A DNA stretch of 64,000 bases, taken from Argonema galeatum A003/A1. GTDB lineage: Bacteria; Cyanobacteriota; Cyanobacteriia; Cyanobacteriales; Aerosakkonemataceae. Position numbers and translations under genes: made by a program. The stretch lies in assembly GCF_023333595.1 (NCBI RefSeq), contig NZ_JAIQZM010000005.1:62001-126000 (forward strand), given 5' to 3'. Below the pieces are notes generated by a model, which saw only the letters and a program-made list of their open reading frames with translations, was not told the origin of the DNA and searched no databases. Positions within the stretch are counted from its first letter, which is position 1. Every line of letters begins with the position of its first letter. Below are positions 52,344-60,500 of the stretch, piece after piece.

Positions 52344-52733
52344 ATTTGTTGAGCAGTTGTATTTAGGTAATTCGTGTTAGGGAACAATTCGATTATATCA
52401 AAAAAACCGATATGCCTCCGGCACGCTGCGCGATCGCATTCCCCATCCCTCAAAAAAAGCGATCGCACTCTCCATCCCCCAAAAAACCGATCGCACTCCC
52501 CATCCCTCAAAAAACCGATCGCACTCCCCATCCCCCAAAAAGCGCGATCGCATTCCCCATCCCCCAAAAAGCGCGATCGCATTCCCCATCCCTCAAAAAA
52601 CCGATCGCAAATTCCTAATTTTTAAATTAAAACTTGTTTTTTGAGAAAATATCGTGTATAATAATGTTTGCAAACAACTTAAAAAATGTGCTGCGAAAAG
52701 TCAGTAAAACTTTCAAGGGGGAGAATAACTAAA
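52344..52733. other. Gap holding HIP1-repeat array 5
   Basis: 390 bp; array plus ~115 bp of AT-rich DNA with the ribosome site CAAGGGGGAG for the next gene. Confidence 0.6.
52404..52612. repeat. HIP1-repeat array 5
   Basis: Begins with CCGAT followed by ATGCCTCCGGCACGCTGCG and CGATCGCATTCC, then about six units alternating CCCTC/CCCCC before the A-run (CATCCCTCAAAAAA, CATCCCCCAAAAAG). Confidence 0.88.
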
Positions 52734-52949
52734 ATGTCCAAAATTTTCCAAGCAACTTGTAATAATGGCAATCTGATACTTGATGAAAAATTAAGTAATG
52801 AATGGGAAGGGAAAAGTTTTCAAGTCATTCTTGTTGAGAATGATGAAATTGAAGTCAAAAAGCAACGATTTTTTGAGTTTGTAGAGCGGTCTTCTTTTAC
52901 TCTCCCTGATGACTACCAATTTAATAGAGAGGAACTTTATGAAAGATAA
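52734..52949 (+). CDS. Antitoxin of the DUF104/AF2212-like type
   Basis: 71 aa: MSKIFQATCNNGNLILDEKL (NG.LIL motif), then SFQVILVENDEIEVKKQRFF and a C-terminal FVERSSFTLPDDYQFNREEL that would bind the toxin. Ribosome site GGGGGAGAATAACTAAA. It overlaps the following PIN gene by 11 bp. Same layout as the antitoxin at 51073-51288. Confidence 0.78.
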   Translation: MSKIFQATCNNGNLILDEKLSNEWEGKSFQVILVENDEIEVKKQRFFEFVERSSFTLPDDYQFNREELYER

Positions 52950-53349
52950 GGTGTTATTTGATACTAACATTTGGATTTATCTTTATGCCCAAAATATACC
53001 TGATAAGTCTGGGAAGGTGAGAGAGTTAGTTAATAATAACTTTACCTCGATTATTATTAGCACTCAGATTCTGGGTGAAATCTATAATGTACTAATAAAA
53101 AAGAAGTTAAAACCCAAAGATGAAGCGAAACAGATTATTTTGGAAATGGTGACAAATTTTACTATTGTAGAAATAGATGTTTTCAAAGTGATCGCGGCTT
53201 TAGAAATTAATTCAAAATACGGTTATACCTATTGGGATAGCCTTGTTCTTGCTACGGCTTTGCAGTATAATTTTAATATTTTATATTCAGAGGATATGCA
53301 GGCTGATCAACTGATTGAAAAGAAAACAAGAATTGTGAATCCGTTTTGA
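52939..53349 (+). CDS. vapC: VapC-family PIN-domain toxin
   Basis: 136 aa. VLFDTNIWIYLYAQN (first Asp), STQILGEIYNVLIKK (Glu), YGYTYWDSLVLATAL (Asp) and NILYSEDMQ (last acidic residues): a complete PIN active site. ATG at 52939 begins inside the antitoxin gene after GAGAGGAACTTT, so translation is coupled. Confidence 0.9.
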   Translation: MKDKVLFDTNIWIYLYAQNIPDKSGKVRELVNNNFTSIIISTQILGEIYNVLIKKKLKPKDEAKQIILEMVTNFTIVEIDVFKVIAALEINSKYGYTYWDSLVLATALQYNFNILYSEDMQADQLIEKKTRIVNPF

Positions 53350-53365
53350 TTGACATAAAAAGCGA

Positions 53366-53600
53366 ACGCATTTGTGGTAGAAAAAGCGATCGCATTCCCC
53401 ATCCCTCAAAAAAAGCGATCGCACTCCCCATCCCCAAAAAAAGCGATCGCACTCTCCATCCCCCAAAAAACCGATCGCACTCCCCATCCCTCAAAAAAAG
53501 CGATATGCCTACGGCACGCTGCGCGAACGCATTCCTCATCCCCCAAAAAAACGATATGCCTACGGCACGCTACGCGATCGCACTGCTGAGAAAAATTGAA
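53366..53600. repeat. HIP1-repeat array 6
   Basis: Five or more units of GCGATCGCA(C/T)TCCCCATCCC.CAAAAAA. Two are interrupted after CGAT by ATGCCTACGGCACGCTGCG and ATGCCTACGGCACGCTACG (53503-53527 and 53553-53577). Confidence 0.88.
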
Positions 53601-53631
53601 AAAAGGCGATCGCCTTTCTATTCCATAAAAA

Positions 53632-54153
53632 CTAAGCCGCGATCGGACAAAGACTGAGAGTTGAACAATCAACTTTAATTCTCGGTCGCAGTTCAACTTG
53701 AACTAAAGTCTTTAACTCTTCACTTTGTGGAGCCACCAAAAATTCTAATTTGCGGAGTGTTCCATCGGGTAGGACTTCCCATGAACTTTGTACTTGGGCA
53801 AATTTTCCGGTTCTGCCTGGTAAAAGCGAATCTCTCACCTCTGTATCTACTTCACCCTCTTCCCCTGTATTATTATTTATAAAACTCTCATTAAATCGCC
53901 TAACAATATTACTTTTTAGCTTTACAGTTTGCTCAAGATGAGTTTGAATAAATTGACGTGATTCTGAATCGTCATCAAATCCCAAGCGATTTAGTTGTTG
54001 GCAATTTTGTCAGGCTCTATTTGAATTATGAGCATCTGGTTTTATGTTTACATTGAATAAGTAATCAAGTTTTCTTTCATTAATGATGCAGGGTGTTTCT
54101 GCATTAGTGGGTTGATGAGATTGTGTCAATGGTTTATTTTTAATATATAGGTT
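53632..54153 (-). pseudogene. Relic of an unrecognised gene with an in-frame TGA
   Basis: One frame can be read from about 54153 to a stop at 53632 except for a TGA at about 54011-54013: ...NERKLDYLFNVNIKPDAHNS then NRA*QNCQQLNRLGFDDDSE. The downstream part is 117 codons (LLPGRTGKFAQVQSSWEVLP; LRKLEFLVAPQSEELKTLVQ). There is no ATG at the upstream end. The amino-acid composition looks coding on both sides of the TGA, so this is probably a truncated gene with a nonsense change. Family unknown. Confidence 0.5.
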
Positions 54154-54199
54154 TTAGGAATTGTAGGATGATATCATTTTTACACAACAAAAAGAGAGA

Positions 54200-54350
54200 G
54201 GGCCCTCTCATCCCCAAACAAGCGATCGCCCCTCTCATCCCAAAAAACTCTCATCCCCAAAAAAGCGATCGCCCCTCCATCCAGAAAAGCGATCGCCCTC
54301 CCATCCCAAAAAAGCGATCGCCCTCTGCATCCCCAAAAGTCTGATCTGGT
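54200..54350. repeat. HIP1-repeat array 7 (short units)
   Basis: Units GCGATCGCCC(C)TC.CATCC(C)AAAAAA of about 21-26 bp, a shortened form of the array unit. It ends 34 bp before xisH. Confidence 0.8.
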
Positions 54351-54383
54351 CAGCTATACTGATATGTAAATTAAATTAGCTCT

Positions 54384-54800
54384 ATGCCCCGCTTAGATAC
54401 CTACCACGATCTAGTCAGAGTTGCCCTTGTCAAAGATGGCTGGAAAATAACTCACGATCCTCTAACTATCGAATTTGAGGATTTGACTATCTATGCCGAT
54501 CTGGGAGCCGAAAAATTTATTGTGGCAGAAAAATGCGAGAGAAAGATTGCGATCGAGATCAAGGCATTTCTGAGTCCTTCACCTGTAACGGAACTAGAAA
54601 GAGCAATTGGTCAATATTATCTTTACTCTACGTTTATAGCAAAGCAAGAGCCTCAGCGCATTCTTTATCTGGCGATTCCTGAAAGGATTTATTACAATTT
54701 TTTTCAACGTCCATCAATTCAGTTGTTTATCAAGGAAAGAGAAATTATTTTCTTTGTTTTTAATCCAGAGAGAGAGGAGATTGTTCTATGGAAAGATTAA
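54384..54800 (+). CDS. xisH: XisH-family protein
   Basis: 138 aa, fdxN-element excision controlling factor XisH family, which has a PD-(D/E)XK nuclease-like fold: MPRLDTYHDLVRVALVKDGW, ITHDPLTIEF, a core Glu in IAIEIKAFLSPSPVTELERA and IGQYYLY. All conserved positions of the family are present. It overlaps xisI by 13 bp. XisH/XisI pairs are multi-copy in cyanobacteria and not restricted to fdxN elements; no XisF recombinase or nif gene is visible here. Confidence 0.93.
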   Translation: MPRLDTYHDLVRVALVKDGWKITHDPLTIEFEDLTIYADLGAEKFIVAEKCERKIAIEIKAFLSPSPVTELERAIGQYYLYSTFIAKQEPQRILYLAIPERIYYNFFQRPSIQLFIKEREIIFFVFNPEREEIVLWKD

Positions 54801-55117
54801 ATTATTATCGACAAATTGCTCAAAGAATTATCGACGATTATGCCAAGTATAAACCCAGCTATGGTGAGCTTGAATTGCTGGCAATTAGTCACTTAGATAA
54901 TTACTTGTTAATCTGTGTGGGCTGGAATGGCGATCGCCGGGTTCACAGTACAATTTTACACTTGCGAATTGTGGCTGAGAAGTTTTGGCTAGAAAGGGAT
55001 GAAACGGAGGAAGGAATAACTCAAGATTTACTTGCTCTCGGTGTCCCTACGCAGGATATTGTTTTGGCATTTCATCACCCAGAAGACCGGAAACTAAGTG
55101 AATTTGCGATCGCCTAA
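54788..55117 (+). CDS. xisI: XisI-family protein
   Basis: 109 aa, partner of XisH: MERLNYYRQIAQRIIDDYAK, YLLICVGWNGDRRVHSTILH and the C-terminal ALGVPTQDIVLAFHHPEDRK. Complete. The translation start is inside xisH, suggesting a fixed ratio of the two proteins. Confidence 0.93.
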   Translation: MERLNYYRQIAQRIIDDYAKYKPSYGELELLAISHLDNYLLICVGWNGDRRVHSTILHLRIVAEKFWLERDETEEGITQDLLALGVPTQDIVLAFHHPEDRKLSEFAIA

Positions 55118-55458
55118 GAGTATGAGGAAGCGATCGCACTCCCCATCCCTCAAAAAAAGCGATCGCACTCTTCATCCCCCAAAAAAGCGATCGCCCTTCG
55201 TTGAGAAAAAAATAAAAGGCGATCGCATTCCTCATCCTCAAAAAAGCGATCGCATTCCCCATCCCTCAAAAAAACCGATCGCACTCCCCATCCTCAAAAA
55301 GCTCGATCGCATTCCTCATCCCCAAAAAAACCGATCGCATTCCTCATCCCCAAAAAGCACGATCGCACTCCTCATCCCCAAAAAACGCGATCGCCCCTTC
55401 AACTATAATTCATATTAACATCCAGTCCCCCCCTTCTTAAGGGGGGTTAGGGGGGATC
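55118..55458. other. Gap holding HIP1-repeat array 8 and the left inverted repeat of the DUF559 cassette
   Basis: 341 bp; no gene. Array to about 55396, then TATAAT (in AACTATAATTC) and the G/C-rich inverted repeat (55425-55458) ending at the start codon. Confidence 0.65.
55122..55396. repeat. HIP1-repeat array 8
   Basis: About nine units, alternately CACTCC and CATTCC, with AAAAAAGCG, AAAACCG, AAAGCTCG or AAAGCACG before the CGATCGC core. Confidence 0.9.
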
Positions 55459-55850
55459 ATGCCCAGATTAAATGACTCCAGCTTCCACCTACCTTACAAC
55501 CAAAAACTCATCCCCATCGCCAAGGAACTGCGGAAAAACCCAACCCCAGCAGAAAAAAAACTTTGGCAAGATTTTCTGAGAAATTTCCCTTTTCGAGTTT
55601 TGAGACAACGACCGATCGACAATTTTATTGTGGATTTTTATTGTGCTGCTTTAAAGTGGGTGATTGAGGTTGATGGGGAGAGTCATTTTACAGAACAGGG
55701 GAAACAATATGATGCAGAAAGAACAAATATTTTACAGGGATATGGACTCAAAGTGGTCAGGTTTACGAATGTTGAGGTCTTGCGGGGTTTTGAGGGAGTT
55801 TGTCAGGAATTGTTGGGTTTGATCCCCCCTAACCCCCCTTAAAAAGGGGG
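55425..55850 (+). mobile_element. DUF559 gene cassette bracketed by inverted repeats
   Basis: The intact DUF559 gene lies exactly between CCCCCCTTCTTAAGGGGGG-TTAGGGGGGATC (55425-55458) and GATCCCCCCTAACCCCCCTT-AAAAAGGGGGG (55819-55850), which are inverted copies. The start codon follows the left repeat directly and the stop codon lies in the right one. The broken copy at 50343 keeps only the left repeat. Confidence 0.65.
55459..55842 (+). CDS. DUF559 (Vsr-like) endonuclease
   Basis: 127 aa with the DUF559 signature: AKELRKNPTPAEKKLWQDFL (helix), FPFRVLRQRPIDNFIVDFYC (Arg-Gln-x-Pro-Ile and the first Asp), LKWVIEVDGESHFTEQGKQY (Glu-Val-Asp-Gly core) and RTNILQGYGLKVVRFTNVEV. This is the PD-(D/E)XK fold related to very short patch repair nuclease. 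The last few codons (LIPPNPP) are encoded by the flanking inverted repeat. Function unknown; possibly a homing-type selfish nuclease, which is inference. Confidence 0.88.
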   Translation: MPRLNDSSFHLPYNQKLIPIAKELRKNPTPAEKKLWQDFLRNFPFRVLRQRPIDNFIVDFYCAALKWVIEVDGESHFTEQGKQYDAERTNILQGYGLKVVRFTNVEVLRGFEGVCQELLGLIPPNPP

Positions 55851-55865
55851 GGACATGAGGGAGGA

Positions 55866-56005
55866 GCGATCGCCCTTCGTTGAGAAAAAATAAAACGCGA
55901 TCGCATTCCCCATCCCTCAAAAAAAGCGATCGCACTCCTCATCCCCAAAAAAGCGATCGCACTCCCCATCCCCAAAAAGCGATCGCCCTTCCATCCCCAA
56001 ACAGA
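55866..56005. repeat. HIP1-repeat array 9
   Basis: About four units between the DUF559 cassette and the second ParD-PIN pair, with the variant GCGATCGCCCTTCGTTGAGA at its left end that is also seen at 55188. Confidence 0.85.
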
Positions 56006-56069
56006 CGAAATGTGATATTTTATGTTATTTTTAGGAAGAGTAGTTGACTCTAATAGGTGACTCAACATC

Positions 56070-56324
56070 ATGAACATATCGTTAAATCCTGAACTAGAGC
56101 AGTTTGTTCAGTCAACAGTCAAAAACGGTAGGTACTCATCAGCTTCTGAAGTGGTAAGGGCTGCGTTACGATTGCTAAAAGAACAGGAAATTTTAGTAGT
56201 TTTGAATCCAGTTTCGTCAGACGGGAAGCAGAAACCTAACTATGATTTCTCTGATTTGGTGGGGCGATTAACTTGGCAGGGAGATGCAGTAACAATGCAG
56301 AGGAATCTACGGGATGAGTGGTAA
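56070..56324 (+). CDS. ParD-family antitoxin (second copy)
   Basis: 84 aa, nearly identical to the protein at 47618-47872 (MNISLNPELEQFVQSTVKNG; YDFSDLVGRLTWQGDAVTMQ). The DNA similarity starts in the leader at about 56034 and runs into the following toxin gene. Here the pair is complete. Overlap with the toxin gene is 11 bp (56314-56324). Confidence 0.9.
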   Translation: MNISLNPELEQFVQSTVKNGRYSSASEVVRAALRLLKEQEILVVLNPVSSDGKQKPNYDFSDLVGRLTWQGDAVTMQRNLRDEW

Positions 56325-56691
56325 TCGCTATGTGTTGGATACGAATGCTATTGTGGCTCTGCTTCAAGGAAATATTCAACTCATTGAATTACTTAAAGAT
56401 GCTGATTGGCTGGGAGTTTCAGTCATTAGCCAAATTGAGTTTCTGGTATTTCCCGGCCTGACTCAAGACGATCGTGAGATTTTTGATCAGTTTCTTCAAC
56501 GAGTTGAGGTTCTGGGTTTAGTTGCGATTAATGCTGTTTTGATTGAGAAAATCATTGAAATTCGCCAGCAACATCGCTTGAAACTACCGGATGCAGTTAT
56601 TGCAGCAATGGCAATCCAAAATTCAGCAAGTTTGGTGACGGCAGATCGAGAGTTTGCCAAGGTAACAAGTTTAACTGTTATTAATTGGTAG
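56314..56691 (+). CDS. PIN-domain toxin (VapC-like)
   Basis: 125 aa with all PIN residues: RYVLDTNAIVALLQG (Asp), VISQIEFLVFPGL (Glu), HRLKLPDAVIAAMAI (Asp) and ASLVTADREF (Asp). Pairing of a ParD-type antitoxin with a PIN toxin is common in cyanobacteria. This is the intact sister of the pseudogene at 47862. Confidence 0.92.
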   Translation: MSGNRYVLDTNAIVALLQGNIQLIELLKDADWLGVSVISQIEFLVFPGLTQDDREIFDQFLQRVEVLGLVAINAVLIEKIIEIRQQHRLKLPDAVIAAMAIQNSASLVTADREFAKVTSLTVINW

Positions 56692-56729
56692 CGATCGCTC
56701 TTTGATTAAAAAAGGTTTTGAGGAAAAGG

Positions 56730-57245
56730 TGATCGCATTTCTAGCTAATTTGAAAATCGCATTCCCCATCCTCAAAAAGCTCGATCGCACTCCTCATCCC
56801 CAAAAAGCTCGATCGCACTCCTCATCCCCAAAAAGCTCGATCGCACTCCTCATCCCCAAAAAGCTCGATCGCATTCCTCATCCCGAAAAAAACGATCGCA
56901 TTCCTCATCCCCCAAAAAGCTCGATCGCACTCCCCATCCCCCAAAAAGCCCGATCGCATTCCCCATCCCCCAAAAAGCTCGGTCGCATTCCCCATCCCCA
57001 AAAAGCCCGATCGCACTCCTCATCCCCAAAAAAAGCGATCGCATTCCCCATCCCCAAAAAGCCCGATCGCACTCCTCATCCCCAAAAAAAGCGATCGCAT
57101 TCCCCATCCTCAAAAAAAGCGATCGCACTCCTCATCCCCAAAAAAGCGATCGCATTCCCCATCCTCAAAAAAAGCGATCGCATTCCTCATCCCCCAAAAA
57201 GCTCGATCGCACTCCCCATCCCCAAAAAAAGCGATCGCCCTTAGT
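56730..57245. repeat. HIP1-repeat array 10, about 17 units
   Basis: Largest array. The three units from 56780 are identical: CGATCGCACTCCTCATCC-CCAAAAAGCT. Later units vary at fixed places only: T/C in CA(T/C)TCC, T/C in CC(C/T)CATCC, number of C and A residues, and the 2-3 bases before the next CGATCG. One core is mutated to CGGTCG (56978). Unit length 27-29 bp. Reading frames stay open through it on both strands, which is a property of the unit and not evidence for a protein. Confidence 0.95.
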
Positions 57246-57348
57246 TGAAAGAGAGAAAAGGCGATCGCAATTCTCAAAAAAACGCGATATGCCTACGGCA
57301 CGCTACGCGATCGCACTTTGGAGAAATGGTTGAGGTCGCCTGAAGTTG

Positions 57349-57413
57349 AGAAACCGGGTTTTTGCATAAGATATCGGTTAAGAGGCAAAGGCGATCTGAA
57401 AAACCCGGTTTCT
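57349..57413. repeat. GAAACCGGGTTT repeat with a conserved loop, second copy
   Basis: Same arms and loop (ATAAGATATCGGTTAA.AGGC) as 49325-49392, with few differences. Confidence 0.85.
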
Positions 57414-57548
57414 TTTGTTGGGGGAGGAAAAGGGCGATCGCACTTTAGAATGGGGGAGGGAGTGCGATCGCGATCGTCAAGAAAGCAAGTGAAAATCAGG
57501 GAATTAGATAATCGTAAGGTGGGTATTACCCACCCTACTCTACTGTTG

Positions 57549-60500
57549 TCATAAATTCCTTAATTTCCAGTAAGCTTCAAGAGGGCTGATTGACTTAGCA
57601 CGATTGTATGTATGACCTTGATGAACTTCCAAATGTAAATGTTGAGCCATCCAGTTACCATTAAAGTAGGCACCATCAAAAACTGTACCAATCTTAGTGC
57701 CAGCTTCTACACGCTTACCAATAATCCCCTTTGAGTAATTTTCTAAATGCCCATAAATCCAGAGATTGCCATCATCACCTTTTATGCCTATAAAGTAATT
57801 ACCAGCAATATTTTGCACTAAAGTAGCTGTACCTCCAACGACAGTTTTCACTGAGTTACCAGCGAGACCAGCCATATCAATGCCATAGTGTTTGCCACTA
57901 TAATTTGTGTTATCAAAGTATCCAGCCGTCATTGCTTTATAAGAGCCAAAGATACCATTAGAAAGATCGGAGTAAACTTGTTTGACTGCTGATAAACTTT
58001 CTCCATTTCCAGGTTTTCCATCAAAAAACAAGTTGTCCTTACTTTGATAATTCCAGTTGGCTTTTGTCAAAGACGCAAGCTGAGGATAGTATTTTCCACT
58101 TCCACCACCATTACTGTGTTTGTTCAACCAATTTTGGGAGGCTGTAAATGTACCAGTCCGGCCACCATACGTACCTGTATTAAATAGCGGCTTGCCATTC
58201 GACGAATAAACAACAAGGTTCCCATCATTTTGAATTGCAAACGAAGCACCTGGATTGCCTGCGGTATCCGTTGCCCAAACTGCTTTTCCGTGATCGTAAA
58301 GTACAACATTGCCATCGGATTGAACTGAAAATCTATCGACATTTGTACCAAAAGTTCCAGTAGCCCAAATTGCCCTTCCTTGGGGATTATACAACACTAA
58401 ATTCCCATCTTGCTGGAAGCTAAACTTATAGCCTGTAGAAGTAATCCACTTTTGACCCCGTGAAAAATTCAAGTTGGATGCTCCAGGCTTAAGAATAATA
58501 TTCTGAACTGAAGCAGGCGTAGGTGTAGATGTTATCGGCTGAACCGGATTGTTACTACCTGTGCGATAAGCTGTTGCGGTCTTTCCATTCCAGATAATGT
58601 AACCACCTTCAAAAGTTTGCTTAACCACACCGTTACCTTGTGGAACTTCTGCACTGGTTGGCGCACCTAGCCAGCCGTTCAATCCACTATTATTCAAGTA
58701 TGTTTGACGAATGTCACCATAGAGTGGGAAAGTTCCATATTTGCTGCTGATAATGGAACCATTTTGGAATAGTTGCTCGGTGACACCATTGGCGTGATTA
58801 ACTACTCCTGAAATCGGATTTCCAAGCGTTCCTTGATAATTCTTGAAAACTGAATAGAAGTCACCGTTAACTGTGTAGCCATTAATGGTGACAGAGGTAA
58901 CAAGATTAGGTGGCTGACTATTCATTTCTGTCCGAGTTGGGCCATCACCGTAGACAATCCGACCGTTCTCGAAGTTTTGAATAACCACACCATTACCAAT
59001 GGCAATTTCTCCACTGATGGGGAAGCCTAATCGACCTTTTTCGCCATTTTCGCTGTTAAGATAGTGAGCGCCAATTCCGCCAAATACAGGGAAAATTCCT
59101 TTCGATGATTTGAGAATTGCACCACCTTGGAAGTTTTGTCGCCAACCACTATTGGTGCTGTAACGATCGGATGTAGGATAGTGCAAAATTCCACCTGCAC
59201 TACCTACTTCTAAGAATTTACTCCAAAAGTCACTGCCAACCCAGTAAGAGTTAGTGCTGCCATTAGCTTTCATAATCGCACCCTTGCCTTCAGAACCGCC
59301 TGAAAAGTCTTGGGTGTAACCACTTTGCCAGGAATGCACGTTATTAGTTGGAGAACCTAAGATGGTTTTACCACCGTTGCGATTTAAAGTATCGATGTAA
59401 CTTTGAATGGTTGAAGTACCATCATATCCAACCGTATTGTTTAAGTTAACTGGTGCTGATACTTGTCGCGGTATCAGGATTGTTTGACCCGGATAAATTA
59501 AGTTGGGGTTAGCAATGCCGTTTTTCTGGGCAATAAAGTTGTAGTAAGTGGCTGAACTACTGCCCATTGTTCGGAGAGCGATCGCACTTAGCGTATCTTC
59601 TGATTTAATAGTGTAGGAATCCCATTCATAGTATTTGCCCAAAAATTGAGTCGCAACAGCGCGTTCGCTAGGTGTTACATTTCCTTCACCATCCCAAGTA
59701 GTAGGCGTAGAGAACTTTTCAGGATTATACTCTTCCGGCGTTGTCGCCTTCGCCAACTCCACCGCCTTCTCAATATCCACCAACCCAAAACCCGTTTGTG
59801 CATCCCATCCCGCTGTCTCTAAATCCCTCGCCGTCTTCTCCAAAATATCAATTACCTGACGATAATTTAACCCTGGATTTGCCGCCCACACCTGAGACAC
59901 CGCACCCGTCACTTCCGCCGCTGCTACCGATGTCCCCGCCATCGTCCCCACACCATCACCAACGGTAGACAATACCGGATGTTCAGTTGTACCCCCATCC
60001 GCCATCACGTCCAAACCGTAACCATAACTAGAATAATCCGCCCGCTGCGTCCCATCAGCAGACCCCACCGTAATAATATTGTCAAACTCCTGAGAAGCTT
60101 GTCCCAAAACGGACATCACGCCGCCATCATTTCCCGCCGCCGCCACAATCAAAACATGATTTTGTCTGGCATACTCTAGCGCCGCCCGTTCAGCCGGGGT
60201 AAACTCATAACGAGTAGTCACACTACCATCGGGATTCACCTGAGTCAAATCCAAACTCAGATTCACCACCGCATTCGGTTGTCCCGACTCTTTGGCATGA
60301 TTCACAAACTCTATCAGAGAATCAGCCCAATGTCCCGAACCAGTCGCCCGACTCACCCAAATCGGTACTTTATCGTTAATTCCATCAATGCCAATCCCGT
60401 TATCCTGTTTCGCTGCAATCACGCCCAATACATGAGTACCATGTTCGTTTCCCTCACCGTTTTGCAGCAACGGATTGGCATCATTATCTATATAATCATG

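Larger units (their letters stand above)
56692..57548. other. Gap holding HIP1-repeat array 10 and dispersed repeats
   Basis: 857 bp without a credible gene. After the array it holds a GCCTACGGCACGCTACGCG insertion (57289-57309), the ~66-bp GAAACCGGGTTT element (57349-57413), a HIP1 cluster near 57430-57475 and a palindrome AAGGTGGGTATTACCCACC at 57513-57531 just beyond the next gene's end. Confidence 0.65.

Noticed and set aside
56702..57244. 180-codon open frame on the plus strand and long frames on the minus strand in the same place
   Set aside because: Made wholly of the HIP1 repeat unit; the unit has no stop in any frame, so long ORFs arise on both strands automatically. No ribosome site or composition of a real protein.
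47312..57245. Could the HIP1 arrays be CRISPR arrays?
   Set aside because: No unique spacers of constant length between conserved repeats; the entire 27-29-bp period is repeated, and no cas genes are nearby.
57318..57554. 78-codon frame near the end of the last array
   Set aside because: Encoded by the GAAACCGGGTTT repeat and HIP1 clusters.
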